From NCBI RefSeq assembly GCF_022836845.1, contig NZ_JAJNNZ010000010.1:62001-126000 (forward strand): 64,000 nucleotides of DNA, written 5' to 3'. The position numbers were made by a program, and so were the translations under genes. Source of the stretch: Vibrio gelatinilyticus. GTDB taxonomy: Bacteria; Pseudomonadota; Gammaproteobacteria; Enterobacterales; Vibrionaceae. The notes under the pieces were generated by a model, which worked only from the letters and a program-made list of their open reading frames with translations, had not been told where the DNA came from and searched no databases. This document shows positions 47,616 through 57,040 of the stretch, piece by piece; within the stretch, counting starts at the first letter, position 1; every line of letters starts with the position of its first letter.

Positions 47616-48842
47616 ATGCAAGTTATTATCCTTGGTGTAGTGATGTTTACCCTGATCGTATTGGCTTTGGTTCTAGTAATTTTATTTGCTAAATCGAAGT
47701 TAGTACCAACAGGCGACATCACAATCTCTGTAAATGGCGATGCTGATAAAGCAATCGTAACTCAGCCAGGCGGAAAGCTGCTGAACGCACTAGCTGGTGC
47801 TGGTGTATTCGTATCTTCAGCTTGTGGCGGTGGTGGCTCATGTGGTCAGTGCCGAGTTAAAGTGAAATCTGGCGGTGGTGATATTCTACCGACCGAGCTT
47901 GACCATATTACTAAAGGTGAAGCTCGCGAAGGTGAGCGTCTAGCATGTCAAGTTAACATGAAGGCGGACATGGACATCGAACTTCCTGAAGAGATATTCG
48001 GTGTTAAGAAGTGGGAGTGTTCGGTTATCTCAAACGATAACAAAGCAACATTCATCAAAGAGCTTAAACTTCAAATCCCTGATGGCGAATCAGTACCTTT
48101 CCGTGCTGGTGGTTACATCCAGATTGAAGCGCCAGCTCACCATGTTAAATACTCAGACTTCGATGTACCTGATGAATATCGTGAAGATTGGGATAAGTTT
48201 AACTTGTTCCGCTATGAGTCAGTAGTCAATGAAGAGTGCATTCGTGCTTACTCTATGGCTAACTACCCAGAAGAAGAAGGTATTATTATGTTAAACGTGC
48301 GTATTGCTACGCCACCGCCTAATAATCCTGATGTACCACCTGGTATCATGTCTTCATTCATTTGGTCGCTAAAAGAAGGCGATAAGTGTACTATCTCTGG
48401 CCCATTTGGTGAGTTCTTTGCGAAGGACACTGACAACGAAATGGTCTTCATCGGTGGTGGTGCCGGTATGGCGCCGATGCGCTCGCACATTTTCGACCAG
48501 CTTAAGCGTTTGAATTCTAAGCGTAAGATGTCATTCTGGTACGGTGCTCGTTCACGTCGTGAAATGTTCTACGTTGAAGATTTCGATGGCCTACAAGCTG
48601 AAAACGATAACTTCAAGTGGCATGTCGCACTGTCTGACCCTATGCCGGAAGATAACTGGGATGGTTACACTGGCTTCATTCACAACGTCATCTATGAGAA
48701 TTATCTCAAAGATCACGAGGCACCTGAAGATTGTGAATACTACATGTGTGGACCACCTATGATGAATGCCGCAGTCATTGGCATGTTGAAAGACTTAGGT
48801 GTAGAGGATGAAAACATCCTACTCGATGATTTTGGTGGTTAA
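47616..48842 (+). CDS. nqrF: Na+-NQR subunit F (NADH dehydrogenase)
   Basis: A 408-residue subunit accepting electrons from NADH. It has one N-terminal helix, a [2Fe-2S] ferredoxin domain with [14 protein letters not shown] and a fourth Cys in ERLACQV, then FAD (RAYSMANYP) and NADH ([14 protein letters not shown]) domains and the C-terminal YMCGPPMM. Electrons pass NADH-FAD-[2Fe-2S] to NqrB/C flavins. It ends the nqrABCDEF run and is followed by a terminator. Confidence 0.98.
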   Translation: MQVIILGVVMFTLIVLALVLVILFAKSKLVPTGDITISVNGDADKAIVTQPGGKLLNALAGAGVFVSSACGGGGSCGQCRVKVKSGGGDILPTELDHITKGEAREGERLACQVNMKADMDIELPEEIFGVKKWECSVISNDNKATFIKELKLQIPDGESVPFRAGGYIQIEAPAHHVKYSDFDVPDEYREDWDKFNLFRYESVVNEECIRAYSMANYPEEEGIIMLNVRIATPPPNNPDVPPGIMSSFIWSLKEGDKCTISGPFGEFFAKDTDNEMVFIGGGAGMAPMRSHIFDQLKRLNSKRKMSFWYGARSRREMFYVEDFDGLQAENDNFKWHVALSDPMPEDNWDGYTGFIHNVIYENYLKDHEAPEDCEYYMCGPPMMNAAVIGMLKDLGVEDENILLDDFGG

Positions 48843-48866
48843 TCTCCACTAAGTTGTTGAAAATAC

Positions 48867-48893
48867 GGCTGGCTCTTTGGAGTCAGCCTTTTC
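48867..48893 (+). terminator. Terminator after nqrF
   Basis: A 9-bp stem GGCTGGCTC/GAGTCAGCC with one G-U pair and a TTTG loop, then a moderate T tract. Read-through to apbE is possible. Confidence 0.75.
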
Positions 48894-48987
48894 AATTTTA
48901 TGAGAGTAGTAACCTTTGAAACCAATCAAAGGCTAGTATTTTTATTAAAATAATAACGAGAAGTGTTGTTCTATTGAGGGTTTTTAG

Positions 48988-50025
48988 ATGAGTAAAGGTT
49001 CGTTTTATCTGACTCACGGGGTAAAGTTTTTATTCGCGACTATCATTGCGGTGTTCTTGGTGTCGGCATGCAGCGACAAGCGTGAGCAAATTCACTTAAG
49101 TGGGCCGACCATGGGAACGCTGTATAACGTAAAATACATAGTGACAGACCAAGCGCCAAAGCCAGAATTAGTGCAAGCGAAACTGAACGAACTGTTAGAA
49201 CAAGTGAATGATCAAATGTCGACTTATCGTCAAGATTCAGAGTTAAGCCGTTTTAATCGTTACTACGGCACAGAACCTTTCCCTGTTTCAAAAGAAACCG
49301 CGATTGTTGTGAAAGAGGCCATTCGGTTAAACAGTCTGACTTTGGGCGCTCTTGATGTGACCGTTGGCCCATTGGTCAACCTTTGGGGGTTTGGTCCAGA
49401 AGCGAGACCAGAAACGATTCCAACAGAAGAGCAGCTAGCAGAACGAAGAGCACAAACGGGGATCGAGCATCTGTCGGTTACCGAAACTAGCTTGAGAAAG
49501 GACTTACGCAGTTTGTATGTAGATCTTTCAACTATCGCGAAAGGTTGGGGAGTCGATGTGTTGGCGGACTATTTAGAGTCTGTTGGTATTGTCGATTACA
49601 TGGTTGAAGTGGGAGGCGAAATGCGTCTTAATGGGCTCAATCGTGAAGGAGTTAGATGGCGTATTGCTATTGAAAAACCGACTGTCGATGAGCGCAATAT
49701 TCAAGAAATCATTGAGCCTGGAGATATGGCTATTGCGACGTCTGGCGACTACCGAAACTACTTTGAGAAAGACGGCATCCGATACTCTCATATTATTGAC
49801 CCATCAAGTGGTAAGCCAATAAACAATAGAGTGGTCTCAGTGACTGTTATCGACCCATCATCTATGACTGCTGATGGCCTAGCTACGGGGTTGATGGTAC
49901 TCGGTGATGAAGAGGGAATGGCGATCGCTAATGAGCACAATATTCCTGCATTCATGATTGTGAAAACAGAAGATGGCTTTAAAGAGCTGGCTTCTGAATC
50001 CTTTAAACCTTTTTTAAACAATTAA
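48988..50025 (+). CDS. apbE: FAD:protein FMN transferase ApbE
   Basis: A 345-residue lipoprotein that cleaves FAD and links FMN by a phosphoester to Thr in SGAT motifs, here NqrB Thr235 and NqrC Thr223. The N-terminus has a signal with Val-Ser-Ala-Cys (Cys28), so it acts in the periplasm. Motifs present are SGPTMGTLYNVKYIV, VEVGGEMRLNG and the Mg-binding IDPSSGKPINNRVVSVTV with ADGLAT near the end. It is followed 11 bases later by nqrM. Confidence 0.97.
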   Translation: MSKGSFYLTHGVKFLFATIIAVFLVSACSDKREQIHLSGPTMGTLYNVKYIVTDQAPKPELVQAKLNELLEQVNDQMSTYRQDSELSRFNRYYGTEPFPVSKETAIVVKEAIRLNSLTLGALDVTVGPLVNLWGFGPEARPETIPTEEQLAERRAQTGIEHLSVTETSLRKDLRSLYVDLSTIAKGWGVDVLADYLESVGIVDYMVEVGGEMRLNGLNREGVRWRIAIEKPTVDERNIQEIIEPGDMAIATSGDYRNYFEKDGIRYSHIIDPSSGKPINNRVVSVTVIDPSSMTADGLATGLMVLGDEEGMAIANEHNIPAFMIVKTEDGFKELASESFKPFLNN

Positions 50026-50036
50026 TTGGCGGGTAT

Positions 50037-50270
50037 ATGTCGACGTTTTTAATTACTTTTGGTGTTTTTCTTGCCGTTATTGTGGCGATGTCGGTGGGCT
50101 ACATTTTTCAAAAGAAAGTAGTGAAGGGCAGTTGTGGTGGTTTGGGGGCAGTCGGTATCGACAAAGTATGTAACTGTCCAGAGCCATGTGATGCTCGTAA
50201 AAAGCGTGAAGCGCGTGAGCAGATGAGAGCCGAAAAATTGGCTGCTTGGGAAAAAGACCGCATCGCGTAA
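50037..50270 (+). CDS. nqrM: NqrM, Na+-NQR maturation factor
   Basis: A 77-residue protein with one N-terminal helix (about 2-22) and a Cys-rich tail: Cys-Gly-Gly ... VCNCPEPCDARKK. These cysteines are thought to deliver iron for the Fe centre of NqrD/NqrE; deletion in V. cholerae blocks Na+-NQR assembly. It lies directly after apbE, the normal position. Confidence 0.95.
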   Translation: MSTFLITFGVFLAVIVAMSVGYIFQKKVVKGSCGGLGAVGIDKVCNCPEPCDARKKREAREQMRAEKLAAWEKDRIA

Positions 50271-50293
50271 ATACACAAGCCTTCGATTATAAG

Positions 50294-50319
50294 CCAGAGC
50301 CTCAAGCTCTGGTTTTTTT
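50294..50319 (+). terminator. Rho-independent terminator after nqrM
   Basis: A 7-bp stem CCAGAGC/GCTCTGG with a CTCAA loop and a run of seven T. Confidence 0.9.
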
Positions 50320-50426
50320 GTTTAAGCTTTCGCAAGAACAGACAACGTATTGAATAAAGATATTGGGCGATAAAACGATGAGAACCTCATCAATCTAGTC
50401 AGCAGTCATAAAGTTGGTTAAACTAA

Positions 50427-50446
50427 ACCTGTATAAATAATCAGTG
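50427..50446 (+). promoter_or_regulatory. LexA (SOS) box upstream of dinB
   Basis: CTGT-N8-TCAG (50429-50444) with AT-rich centre matches the SOS consensus CTGT-N8-ACAG except one base. It is about 10 bases before the dinB ATG, so occupancy would block the promoter or its start. Confidence 0.7.
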
Positions 50447-50455
50447 TAGAAGGCA

Positions 50456-51526
50456 ATGTCTAACCGAGTCAGCAAATTTGTTCATGTCGATATGGACTGC
50501 TTTTACGCAGCTGTTGAGATGCGCGACAACCCACATTATCGCGGCAAACCGCTCGCGGTTGGAGGCAGTGAACGACAACGCGGTGTGATTAGCACCTGTA
50601 ATTACGAGGCGAGAAAGTTTGGTGTTCGCTCTGCAATGCCAACGGCTCAGGCTCTCAAGCTTTGTCCGCAACTATTGTTGGTCCCCGGTCGCATGCAAGT
50701 TTATAAAGAGACTTCAGTAAAAATTCGAGAGATTTTCTCACGTTATACCAAACTGATTGAACCGTTGTCTTTAGATGAAGCTTATTTGGATGTAACCGAT
50801 TCTCCTTGTTGTCAGAACTCGGCGACACTCATTGCGCAAAGTATACGTAATGATATTTGGAATGAACTCGAATTAACGGCATCAGCGGGCGTAGCGCCAC
50901 TTAAGTTTTTAGCTAAGATTGCCTCAGACCTAAATAAACCCAATGGCCAGTATGTTATCCCACCGAATAAAGTACAAGAGACAATCGACAGTTTGGATCT
51001 AGGTAAAATTCCGGGTGTGGGCAAGGTCAGTCTAGAGAAGCTCAACAGGGCTGGATACTATACTTGTTTAGATATACGGCAAAGTGATTATCGTGAACTC
51101 ATTGTTCGTTTTGGGCGTTTAGGTGCCTCGCTTTGGAACAAAAGCCATGGAGAGGATAAACGTCAGGTTGTTGTCGAGAGAGAGCGAAAATCGGTTGGAG
51201 TTGAAAGGACGTTCAACCGAAATATCTCCAGTTTTGAACAATGCTGGGACGTGATTGAGACTCGTTTGTACCCCGAACTGGCCAGACGACTTACCCATTC
51301 GACACCTAAACGAAATATCATAAAGCAGGGTATCAAAGTAAAGTTTGCTGACTTTAAGCAAACCACAATAGAACATGTACATAACCAACTTGAGTTAGGC
51401 TACTTTAAAGAGCTTCTCGTAGAAGTGTTGCAGAGGCAACAAGGCCGTGAAATTCGACTTCTTGGAGTGCATGTTATGTTAGAACCAAAAGAACAAGCAC
51501 GACAGATTAGTATGTTCGAGGAGTAA
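50456..51526 (+). CDS. dinB: DNA polymerase IV (Y-family)
   Basis: A 356-residue translesion polymerase. The palm motifs [11 protein letters not shown] (about 9-19) and [12 protein letters not shown] (SxDE) hold the catalytic acidic residues; helix-hairpin-helix [10 protein letters not shown], a little-finger domain, and a C-terminal QISMFEE-like beta-clamp-binding segment complete it. It bypasses lesions and is SOS-induced, supported here by a LexA box. The next gene starts one base after its stop codon. Confidence 0.97.
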   Translation: MSNRVSKFVHVDMDCFYAAVEMRDNPHYRGKPLAVGGSERQRGVISTCNYEARKFGVRSAMPTAQALKLCPQLLLVPGRMQVYKETSVKIREIFSRYTKLIEPLSLDEAYLDVTDSPCCQNSATLIAQSIRNDIWNELELTASAGVAPLKFLAKIASDLNKPNGQYVIPPNKVQETIDSLDLGKIPGVGKVSLEKLNRAGYYTCLDIRQSDYRELIVRFGRLGASLWNKSHGEDKRQVVVERERKSVGVERTFNRNISSFEQCWDVIETRLYPELARRLTHSTPKRNIIKQGIKVKFADFKQTTIEHVHNQLELGYFKELLVEVLQRQQGREIRLLGVHVMLEPKEQARQISMFEE

Positions 51527-51527
51527 A

Positions 51528-52010
51528 ATGAATAAGAAGGTTTTAATCACATCAGCGATCGAACGACTAAACGATAATATTCTCGCGTTGCAGTCAGAGT
51601 TAGAAAAAGCCGTTGATGCAGCCACTAATGAAGAAACCATTCCCGATGGTAAATACGACACTTTGGCTCTAGAAGCATCTTACCTAGTGCATGGTCAAAC
51701 TGTTCGTCTGGGCGAAATGCGTTCCGATGTCACAACATTAGAGTCTTTGCCTCTTAGAATGTTTTCTAACGATGAGGCTGTTGCGTTGTCTGCGATTGTA
51801 GAAGTTATTGATGAGCACGACAATCATAAGACGTATTTTCTGGTGCCGTGTGCTGGAGGGCTGACCGTGATGAACGATGAAACCCTTATCACACTTGTCA
51901 CACCATATTCTCCAATGGGAAAGGCACTATTGACCAGACACTGTGATGAAGATTTTTCGTTAGAAATTGGCGGTAAGGTTTGTCAATACGATATCGTTTC
52001 AATAAGCTGA
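51528..52010 (+). CDS. GreA/GreB-like C-terminal-domain protein
   Basis: A 160-residue protein with an N-terminal helical stretch (about 1-30; possibly coiled-coil) and a C-terminal GreA/B-type FKBP-like fold, recognised by VTPYSPMGKALLTRHCDEDF and a VEVIDEHDNHKTYFLVPCAGG strand pattern. Gre factors bind the RNA polymerase secondary channel; the usual N-terminal acidic coiled-coil tip is not obvious, so anti-arrest activity is uncertain and a Rnk-like role is possible. It begins one base after dinB (GAGGAGTAAAATG), implying coupling and SOS coexpression. Confidence 0.75.
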   Translation: MNKKVLITSAIERLNDNILALQSELEKAVDAATNEETIPDGKYDTLALEASYLVHGQTVRLGEMRSDVTTLESLPLRMFSNDEAVALSAIVEVIDEHDNHKTYFLVPCAGGLTVMNDETLITLVTPYSPMGKALLTRHCDEDFSLEIGGKVCQYDIVSIS

Positions 52011-52057
52011 GCTTAATGAGTAGACGCTGACTCTATAGATGTTGAGGAATTGTAGTT

Positions 52058-52819
52058 ATGAATAAAGTCAAAATCCGATTATCGGTAGTTCTGGGTTTGG
52101 TGATGTCTTCGGGTTCGGCATACGCCTTAGAGCGCTGCAAGGTTGATATTAAAAACGAAGTGCATCTAGATGGAAAACAAGTCGAAGTCGTTGCTTCGGA
52201 CACATCAAAGCTTCGAATTGATGAAGAAAGCAATTTATATATTAATGGTGAGCGCGTTAACCTCAATGAACTACAGCAAGATGCATTAAATAGTTATCGA
52301 GAGAATATGAACACCTATGTGCCACAAGCTAGAGAGTTAGCGCAAAACGGACTTTCAATGAGCAATGATCTTCTCGATGATGTTGCTAAGAGCTTTGATA
52401 ATTCGCAAGCCTTCCAAAATGTTAAAGACGCCCTTGCAGAGTTCTTTGCTGATGTGGAGTCTCGCTATTATCAAAATGGTGAGTTTGTTTTAAAATCCGA
52501 AGCGTTTAGCTCATTTCTGGATCATTGGCAGGAAGATTTTGACAAAGCCAGAGAAGTGTTTAACAGCGAGTTCTTTAGCAGCGCTTTTACGGCAATGTCC
52601 GATAAGATGAAAGCCGACGGTGGTCTAAATTTGAGCGAACTTTCTCAAGAGATGGATAAACTTAAATCGCGGCTGGCCGAAACGATGGCGAACCAGAAAG
52701 ATACGTTAAAAAAACAGGCAAGCGATTATTGTGAGTCACTTAATGATGTTGCTGAGCAAGAGCAAGATTTGCAGCAAAAAATCCCAGAGTTAAAAGACTA
52801 CCAAGTGTTCACTATTTAA
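52058..52819 (+). CDS. yggN: YggN/DUF2884 family periplasmic protein
   Basis: A 253-residue protein with a 24-residue Sec signal (ending Ser-Ala-Tyr-Ala) and a helical, acidic mature chain. The family segment LDGKQVEVVASDTSKLRIDE and late CESLNDVAEQEQ match the YggN/DUF2884 group, whose function is unknown. It lies 47 bases after the Gre-like gene, possibly in the same dinB-led transcript, and a terminator follows directly. Confidence 0.85.
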   Translation: MNKVKIRLSVVLGLVMSSGSAYALERCKVDIKNEVHLDGKQVEVVASDTSKLRIDEESNLYINGERVNLNELQQDALNSYRENMNTYVPQARELAQNGLSMSNDLLDDVAKSFDNSQAFQNVKDALAEFFADVESRYYQNGEFVLKSEAFSSFLDHWQEDFDKAREVFNSEFFSSAFTAMSDKMKADGGLNLSELSQEMDKLKSRLAETMANQKDTLKKQASDYCESLNDVAEQEQDLQQKIPELKDYQVFTI

Positions 52820-52823
52820 ATCA

Positions 52824-52845
52824 AACCGCCGTAAGGCGGTTTTTT
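52824..52845 (+). terminator. Rho-independent terminator after yggN
   Basis: AACCGCC/GGCGGTT stem with a GTAA loop, then T6. Confidence 0.9.
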
Positions 52846-53006
52846 GTACATGCAGCTACAGTGAGAGAGCAGCATTGGGGGATTCATCTGTACGGTAAAA
52901 TGTACGTTGTAGCGAAAGTCGCTGATGTTGAGAGTTCGGGTAATACTTGTTTTCAATATGGCTTTCCTTTACTGTACCAGCAAACTAGTACGTGGTAGTG
53001 ATTTAA

Positions 53007-54374
53007 GTGAATAATTCGGACACAAACTCAACGCAACGTGAGCATTTTGGCTCGCGTATCGGCTTTATTTTGGCAGCGGCAGGCGCCGCAGTTGGCTTAG
53101 GTAATATTTGGGGATTCCCGACCCAGGCAGCAAGCAATGGCGGCGGTGCTTTTCTCATTGTGTATTTAGCGATGATATTGGTTGTCGCTTTTCCGATGCT
53201 AGTCGTAGAAATGGCCATTGGTCGTCATGGACAAGCGAACCCAGTTGATAGCATGCGTGCCATTACATCGAATCCATTCACCAAAAAGCTGGCAGGGAGC
53301 GTAGGCTGGATAGGTTTAACCGTGCCGTGTGCCGTACTCGCATTTTATTCAATTGTCGGTGGCTGGCTCATTTGTTTTTTATTGGCAGCACTTTGTGAAA
53401 TCATTGGCCTTTTCGATGCCGCGCTATGGTTTAAAGGCTTTAGTGTTGAGCGTAATGTCTTTGGTACCGTCGCGTTTTATCTGCTGACCATCTTGATTGT
53501 ACAGGGCGGGGTAAAGCAGGGGATCGAAAAGTGGTCAACACGGTTGATGCCTTCGCTGTTCGTTCTATTTGGTTTGTTGTTTGTGTACATAATGATGCAA
53601 CAAGGAGCCCTACAAGGCCTGAAACACTATCTCATTCCTGATTTCGAGAAAGTGTGGGATCGCAAACTGATTCTCGCGGCAATGGGGCAGGGCTTTTTTT
53701 CTTTAACGATCGGTGGTTGCTCAATGTTGATCTACGGTTCGTATCTTTCCAAAAAAGAAAATTTGCCACAGATGGCAATGAAGGTGACTTTGGTTGATAC
53801 TGCGGTTGCGTTCATTGCGGGGCTTGTTGTGATGCCAGCGATGTTTGTGGCTATGCAAAAAGGCGTGCAAATCTATGCTGAAGACGGAACGCTATTGAGC
53901 TCCGATACACTTGTCTTTACCGTGTTACCGTTAATGTTTGAGTCGCTGGGCTTTGTTGGACTGGTGTTTTCTGTAGTGTTCTTTTTATTGTTAACCATTG
54001 CAGCGCTCACATCGTCGATTTCTATGCTCGAATGTCCAGTTGCGTTAGTTGATGAACGCATACAGGTCGGGCGTAAGAAAACCAGTTGGGCATTGGGTGC
54101 ATTGATTGCTTTGTTTAGTGTCTATATCGTGTATAACTTCGCAGAATTATTTGGTTTGGTGGCGATGGTTGCCACTCAGTACTTGCAACCTATGGCGGCA
54201 TTGCTGTTCTGCCTGTTTGGCGGCTGGGTATGGAGTCGAGCGGGTAAAATTAAAGAGCTTGAGCAAGGGTGCCCGGACTTTCAAATGGGTTGGTTTGGCA
54301 AGCTATGGCCATGGTATGTGAAATTTGTTTGCCCTATATTGGTCATCACCGTTATCTGGGCATCATTTGGCTAG
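53007..54374 (+). CDS. Neurotransmitter:sodium symporter (NSS/SNF) family transporter
   Basis: A 455-residue membrane protein with 11-12 helices, opening FGSRIGFILAAAGAAVGLGN, then IWGFPTQAASNGGGAF, which forms the Na+ and substrate site of LeuT-fold NSS carriers. It imports amino acids or related compounds with Na+, in keeping with sodium energetics from Na+-NQR; the substrate is not deducible. GTG at 53007 is the only good start, with a weak ribosome site. A probable promoter lies at about 52875-52901 (TTGGGG, 15 bases, TAAAAT). Confidence 0.92.
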   Translation: MNNSDTNSTQREHFGSRIGFILAAAGAAVGLGNIWGFPTQAASNGGGAFLIVYLAMILVVAFPMLVVEMAIGRHGQANPVDSMRAITSNPFTKKLAGSVGWIGLTVPCAVLAFYSIVGGWLICFLLAALCEIIGLFDAALWFKGFSVERNVFGTVAFYLLTILIVQGGVKQGIEKWSTRLMPSLFVLFGLLFVYIMMQQGALQGLKHYLIPDFEKVWDRKLILAAMGQGFFSLTIGGCSMLIYGSYLSKKENLPQMAMKVTLVDTAVAFIAGLVVMPAMFVAMQKGVQIYAEDGTLLSSDTLVFTVLPLMFESLGFVGLVFSVVFFLLLTIAALTSSISMLECPVALVDERIQVGRKKTSWALGALIALFSVYIVYNFAELFGLVAMVATQYLQPMAALLFCLFGGWVWSRAGKIKELEQGCPDFQMGWFGKLWPWYVKFVCPILVITVIWASFG

Positions 54375-54431
54375 TGCAATAAATGTTCTGAGATAAAGCC
54401 GGCGCGGTGTGAAATGACGCCGGCTTTTTGT

Positions 54432-54623
54432 TTATCGAAATTGCCCGATTTCAGGCAGAAACTCAAACTGTGCGCTGGCAAGTTTAGTGAGTAAGGCTTG
54501 TTTATCGATGTCATAAAAACGAGCCAATTTTTCTAAGTCACCGTTAAATTCGTCTCGTAATTTCATGTTTACGATACTCATTAGCATAACAGCATCCATT
54601 GAAGCGAAATTTGCAAGATTCAT
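54432..54623 (-). CDS. DUF4250 family small protein
   Basis: A 63-residue protein with the conserved MDAVMLMSIVNMKLRDEFNG and YDIDKQALLTKLASA segments of DUF4250. It is small, soluble and unknown in function. Its start is 9 bases after the yaeP stop, so the two form an operon on the minus strand, as is common in gammaproteobacteria. Confidence 0.88.
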   Translation of the reverse strand: MNLANFASMDAVMLMSIVNMKLRDEFNGDLEKLARFYDIDKQALLTKLASAQFEFLPEIGQFR

Positions 54624-54632
54624 CGTATGGGT

Positions 54633-54839
54633 TTACTTATCTTCAAAGTCGGAAATAAGGAGGTTTGCTGCGGCAAAAGCGGCTTTCTCTCGTGTTTCTT
54701 TTGAAAGCGATTCATCTGCGGCAACCTCATTTAGCGCTTTAACTGCGCAGCCAATGGCTTGAGGGATGTAGCCTTGATCTCCACTACCAATTTGAGCGTA
54801 AATTTCACGAACTAAGTCGCAGCATCCATAAATTTGCAT
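54633..54839 (-). CDS. yaeP: YaeP family (UPF0253) protein
   Basis: A 68-residue protein matching the YaeP family ([21 protein letters not shown], then [17 protein letters not shown]). The Met at 54839 is chosen over 54881 because GAGAACC precedes it and the product length matches family (about 66). The function is unknown. First gene of a yaeP-DUF4250 pair. Confidence 0.9.
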   Translation of the reverse strand: MQIYGCCDLVREIYAQIGSGDQGYIPQAIGCAVKALNEVAADESLSKETREKAAFAAANLLISDFEDK

Positions 54840-54922
54840 AGATAGGTTCTCTACTAAATGATAACTTCTCTCAATATACACAGCCTAAGATAGAAACTCA
54901 AAAGGTGAGCTTGATTTCACAC

Positions 54923-54952
54923 ATAAAAGCCGACATTAACGTCGGCTTTTAT
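54923..54952. terminator. Terminator after pepD
   Basis: A perfect 12-bp stem ATAAAAGCCGAC/GTCGGCTTTTAT with a 6-base loop, 24 bases past the pepD stop; T-rich on the minus strand. Confidence 0.85.
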
Positions 54953-54975
54953 GAATCACTTTTTGCTATTGGCTT

Positions 54976-56445
54976 CTATGCTTTTTCTGGGATGGCTTTT
55001 AGTAATGCAACCATTTGGTTCCAGAAAAGCTCAACCGTATCAATTTTCACTTTCTCATCTGGAGAGTGAGGGAATTTGATCGTTGGACCAAAGGACACCA
55101 TATCCATGTTTGGATAAGGTTCTTTGAACAAGCCGCATTCTAGTCCTGCGTGAATCACCATGATGTTAGGTTTGTTGCCATAAATCTCTTCATACATATC
55201 TCGGAAGATAGCCATGATTTCTGATTCTGGGTCGGGCTTCCAACCAGGGTAAGCACCAGAGCACTCGATGTGAGCACCAGCAAGTTCAGCTACAGAGGCG
55301 AGCATCCCTTCAACTTGAGAACGACCAGAGTCAATCAGTGAACGAATTAGGCAAAGTACTTCAACTTTATCGGATTCAGTGGTGATAACGCCAACGTTGA
55401 GAGATGTTTCAACAACGCCTTCAATATCGTCACTCATGCGAATGACGCCATTTGGGCATGCGTTAAGTGCAGCGACGAAACGAGATTGCGATTGTGACGC
55501 GAATACGTCTGCCAATTCTGCCGCTTCGTTAAACGTTACGATATCCGTCTCTATAGCACCAAGCTCTGTCTTGAGAAGGTCAGTATAGTAACTGTACAAA
55601 GCGTCGAGCTGTGCAACGTTCGCTTCAGGAATAGCAACTGTGACAAAACCTTCACGAGGGATCGCATTGCGTAAACTACCGCCACGGAATTCGATCAGGC
55701 GAGCATCCAATTCTTTAGCGTGGCCTGCTAAGAAGCGACCAAGCAGCTTGTTGGCATTGCCACGTCCAGTATGGATATCACAGCCAGAGTGACCACCTTT
55801 AAGACCTTTCAGTGTTAGTTGACGAGCAACATAACCCGCTGGCGCCGCTTCACGAGTGATATCGAATGTGATGGCAGCATCAATTCCGCCAGCGCAGCCC
55901 ATATAAACTTCGCCTTCTTGCTCAGAGTCGGTATTGAGAAGAATGTCGCCTTCTAACCAACCCGCTTCTAGGCCAAACGCACCCGTCATGCCAGCTTCTT
56001 CGTCGATGGTTAATAGCACTTCAAGTGGACCGTGCTCAATGTCGTCAGCCGCGAGCACCGCAAGGCAAGTCGCCATACCGATACCGTTGTCCGCACCCAG
56101 CGTTGTTCCTTTTGCTGTTACCCATTCGCCATCAACATAAGGTTGGATAGCATCTTTAGTAAAGTCGTGGTCAGTATCTTCATTTTTCTGAGGAACCATA
56201 TCAATATGGGCTTGCAGTACTACACCTTTACGATTTTCCATGCCCGTTGTTGCTGGCTTAGTAATGAACACATTACCAGTAGCATCGCGCTTGACTGACA
56301 AAGATTGTTCTTTAGCCCAGCGAATGATCGATTGAGCCAAGGCTTCCTCATGTTTTGATGGATGAGGGATCGAGCAGATTTTGTCAAAAAACTGCCATAC
56401 TGGCGACGGGGATAGTTTACTGATTTCAGAGTGGAATTCAGACAC
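54976..56445 (-). CDS. pepD: Aminoacyl-histidine dipeptidase (PepD)
   Basis: A 489-residue M20-family metallopeptidase. Zinc ligands are visible in VVLQAHIDMVPQ, GADNGIG, DEEAGMTGAFGLE and the late HAGLECGLF; between them lies a lid domain. PepD hydrolyses dipeptides with various N-termini, including carnosine-like beta-Ala-His. GGAGTCATC lies just before the ATG. Its promoter region shares the 842-base gap described with vcdRP. Confidence 0.95.
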   Translation of the reverse strand: MSEFHSEISKLSPSPVWQFFDKICSIPHPSKHEEALAQSIIRWAKEQSLSVKRDATGNVFITKPATTGMENRKGVVLQAHIDMVPQKNEDTDHDFTKDAIQPYVDGEWVTAKGTTLGADNGIGMATCLAVLAADDIEHGPLEVLLTIDEEAGMTGAFGLEAGWLEGDILLNTDSEQEGEVYMGCAGGIDAAITFDITREAAPAGYVARQLTLKGLKGGHSGCDIHTGRGNANKLLGRFLAGHAKELDARLIEFRGGSLRNAIPREGFVTVAIPEANVAQLDALYSYYTDLLKTELGAIETDIVTFNEAAELADVFASQSQSRFVAALNACPNGVIRMSDDIEGVVETSLNVGVITTESDKVEVLCLIRSLIDSGRSQVEGMLASVAELAGAHIECSGAYPGWKPDPESEIMAIFRDMYEEIYGNKPNIMVIHAGLECGLFKEPYPNMDMVSFGPTIKFPHSPDEKVKIDTVELFWNQMVALLKAIPEKA

Positions 56446-56715
56446 AGATGACTCCTTATTGCAGGTTAGGCCAGTTATTTGTAATGCGATTCGACTTTAC
56501 TGTGAAGTGAATAACTAACAGCTGACCTCTATTGAATTGGGGCAAGCATACCATTTGTGTTTATGTTGGAGTAGTGTCGAGGCGCGTTCAGCGCGACGTC
56601 AAGGTGGTTTTCTGTCAGCGGTGATGGACGCATTCAGTAAGAAGGTTACCTATCGGTGGTGATATTTGTACCTTAATTACATGATTCGCATTTAATCGCT
56701 ATTTATTATACTTAT

Positions 56716-56731
56716 TGTGAACTCGATCACT
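56716..56731 (+). promoter_or_regulatory. CRP site upstream of the vcdRP-like locus
   Basis: TGTGA-N6-TCACT (TGTGA 56716-56720, TCACT 56727-56731) matches the CRP consensus at 9 of 10 core bases. It lies roughly 50 bases before a likely start near 56770 (TTGTAA at 56738, TACTCT at 56760). 56446-56700 holds no other gene or recognised site. Confidence 0.7.
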
Positions 56732-56875
56732 TTATTCTTGTAATTTATTTTCTTTATGGTACTCTGATTACCAGTTGAGTAATTCAACCATTTGTTCAAG
56801 GATTGAACCCGATTTATCGCCTCCAGGGAACCGAGAATCAACATTTAACTTCATTGATTTTTTAAGGTGATAACC

Positions 56876-56965
56876 ATGAACGGTTTAACAACAGCGATGT
56901 TTTGGTCTAACAACAATGTATACACTTCAGACTTCGCATACATTGCGTATTACGGAAGGTCGTAA
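56876..56965 (+). CDS. vcdP: 29-residue small protein, VcdP-like
   Basis: An ATG preceded at ideal spacing by AAGGTG opens 29 codons (MNGLTTAMFWSNNNVYTSDF, then AYIAYYGRS) ending in TAA. The peptide is aromatic-rich with an Arg-Ser end. In V. cholerae, as I recall, the VcdP peptide is also 29 residues and acts on citrate synthase. The last codons and stop lie inside a 9-bp hairpin (CGTATTACG/CGTAATACG, 56946-56969). Too short for the usual gene-finding limits. Confidence 0.7.
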   Translation: MNGLTTAMFWSNNNVYTSDFAYIAYYGRS

Positions 56966-57040
56966 TACGGAGTAAAGATTTACCCCTATATTTTGGAATT
57001 TTTTTATAGTCATAGTTATTTTGACTCGATTATTCTACCG

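Noticed and set aside
48867..48893. End of the Na+-NQR operon at nqrF, with apbE and nqrM separate.
   Set aside because: The hairpin is imperfect with a modest T tract, and apbE and nqrM act on the same complex; full termination is uncertain, so no separation is claimed.
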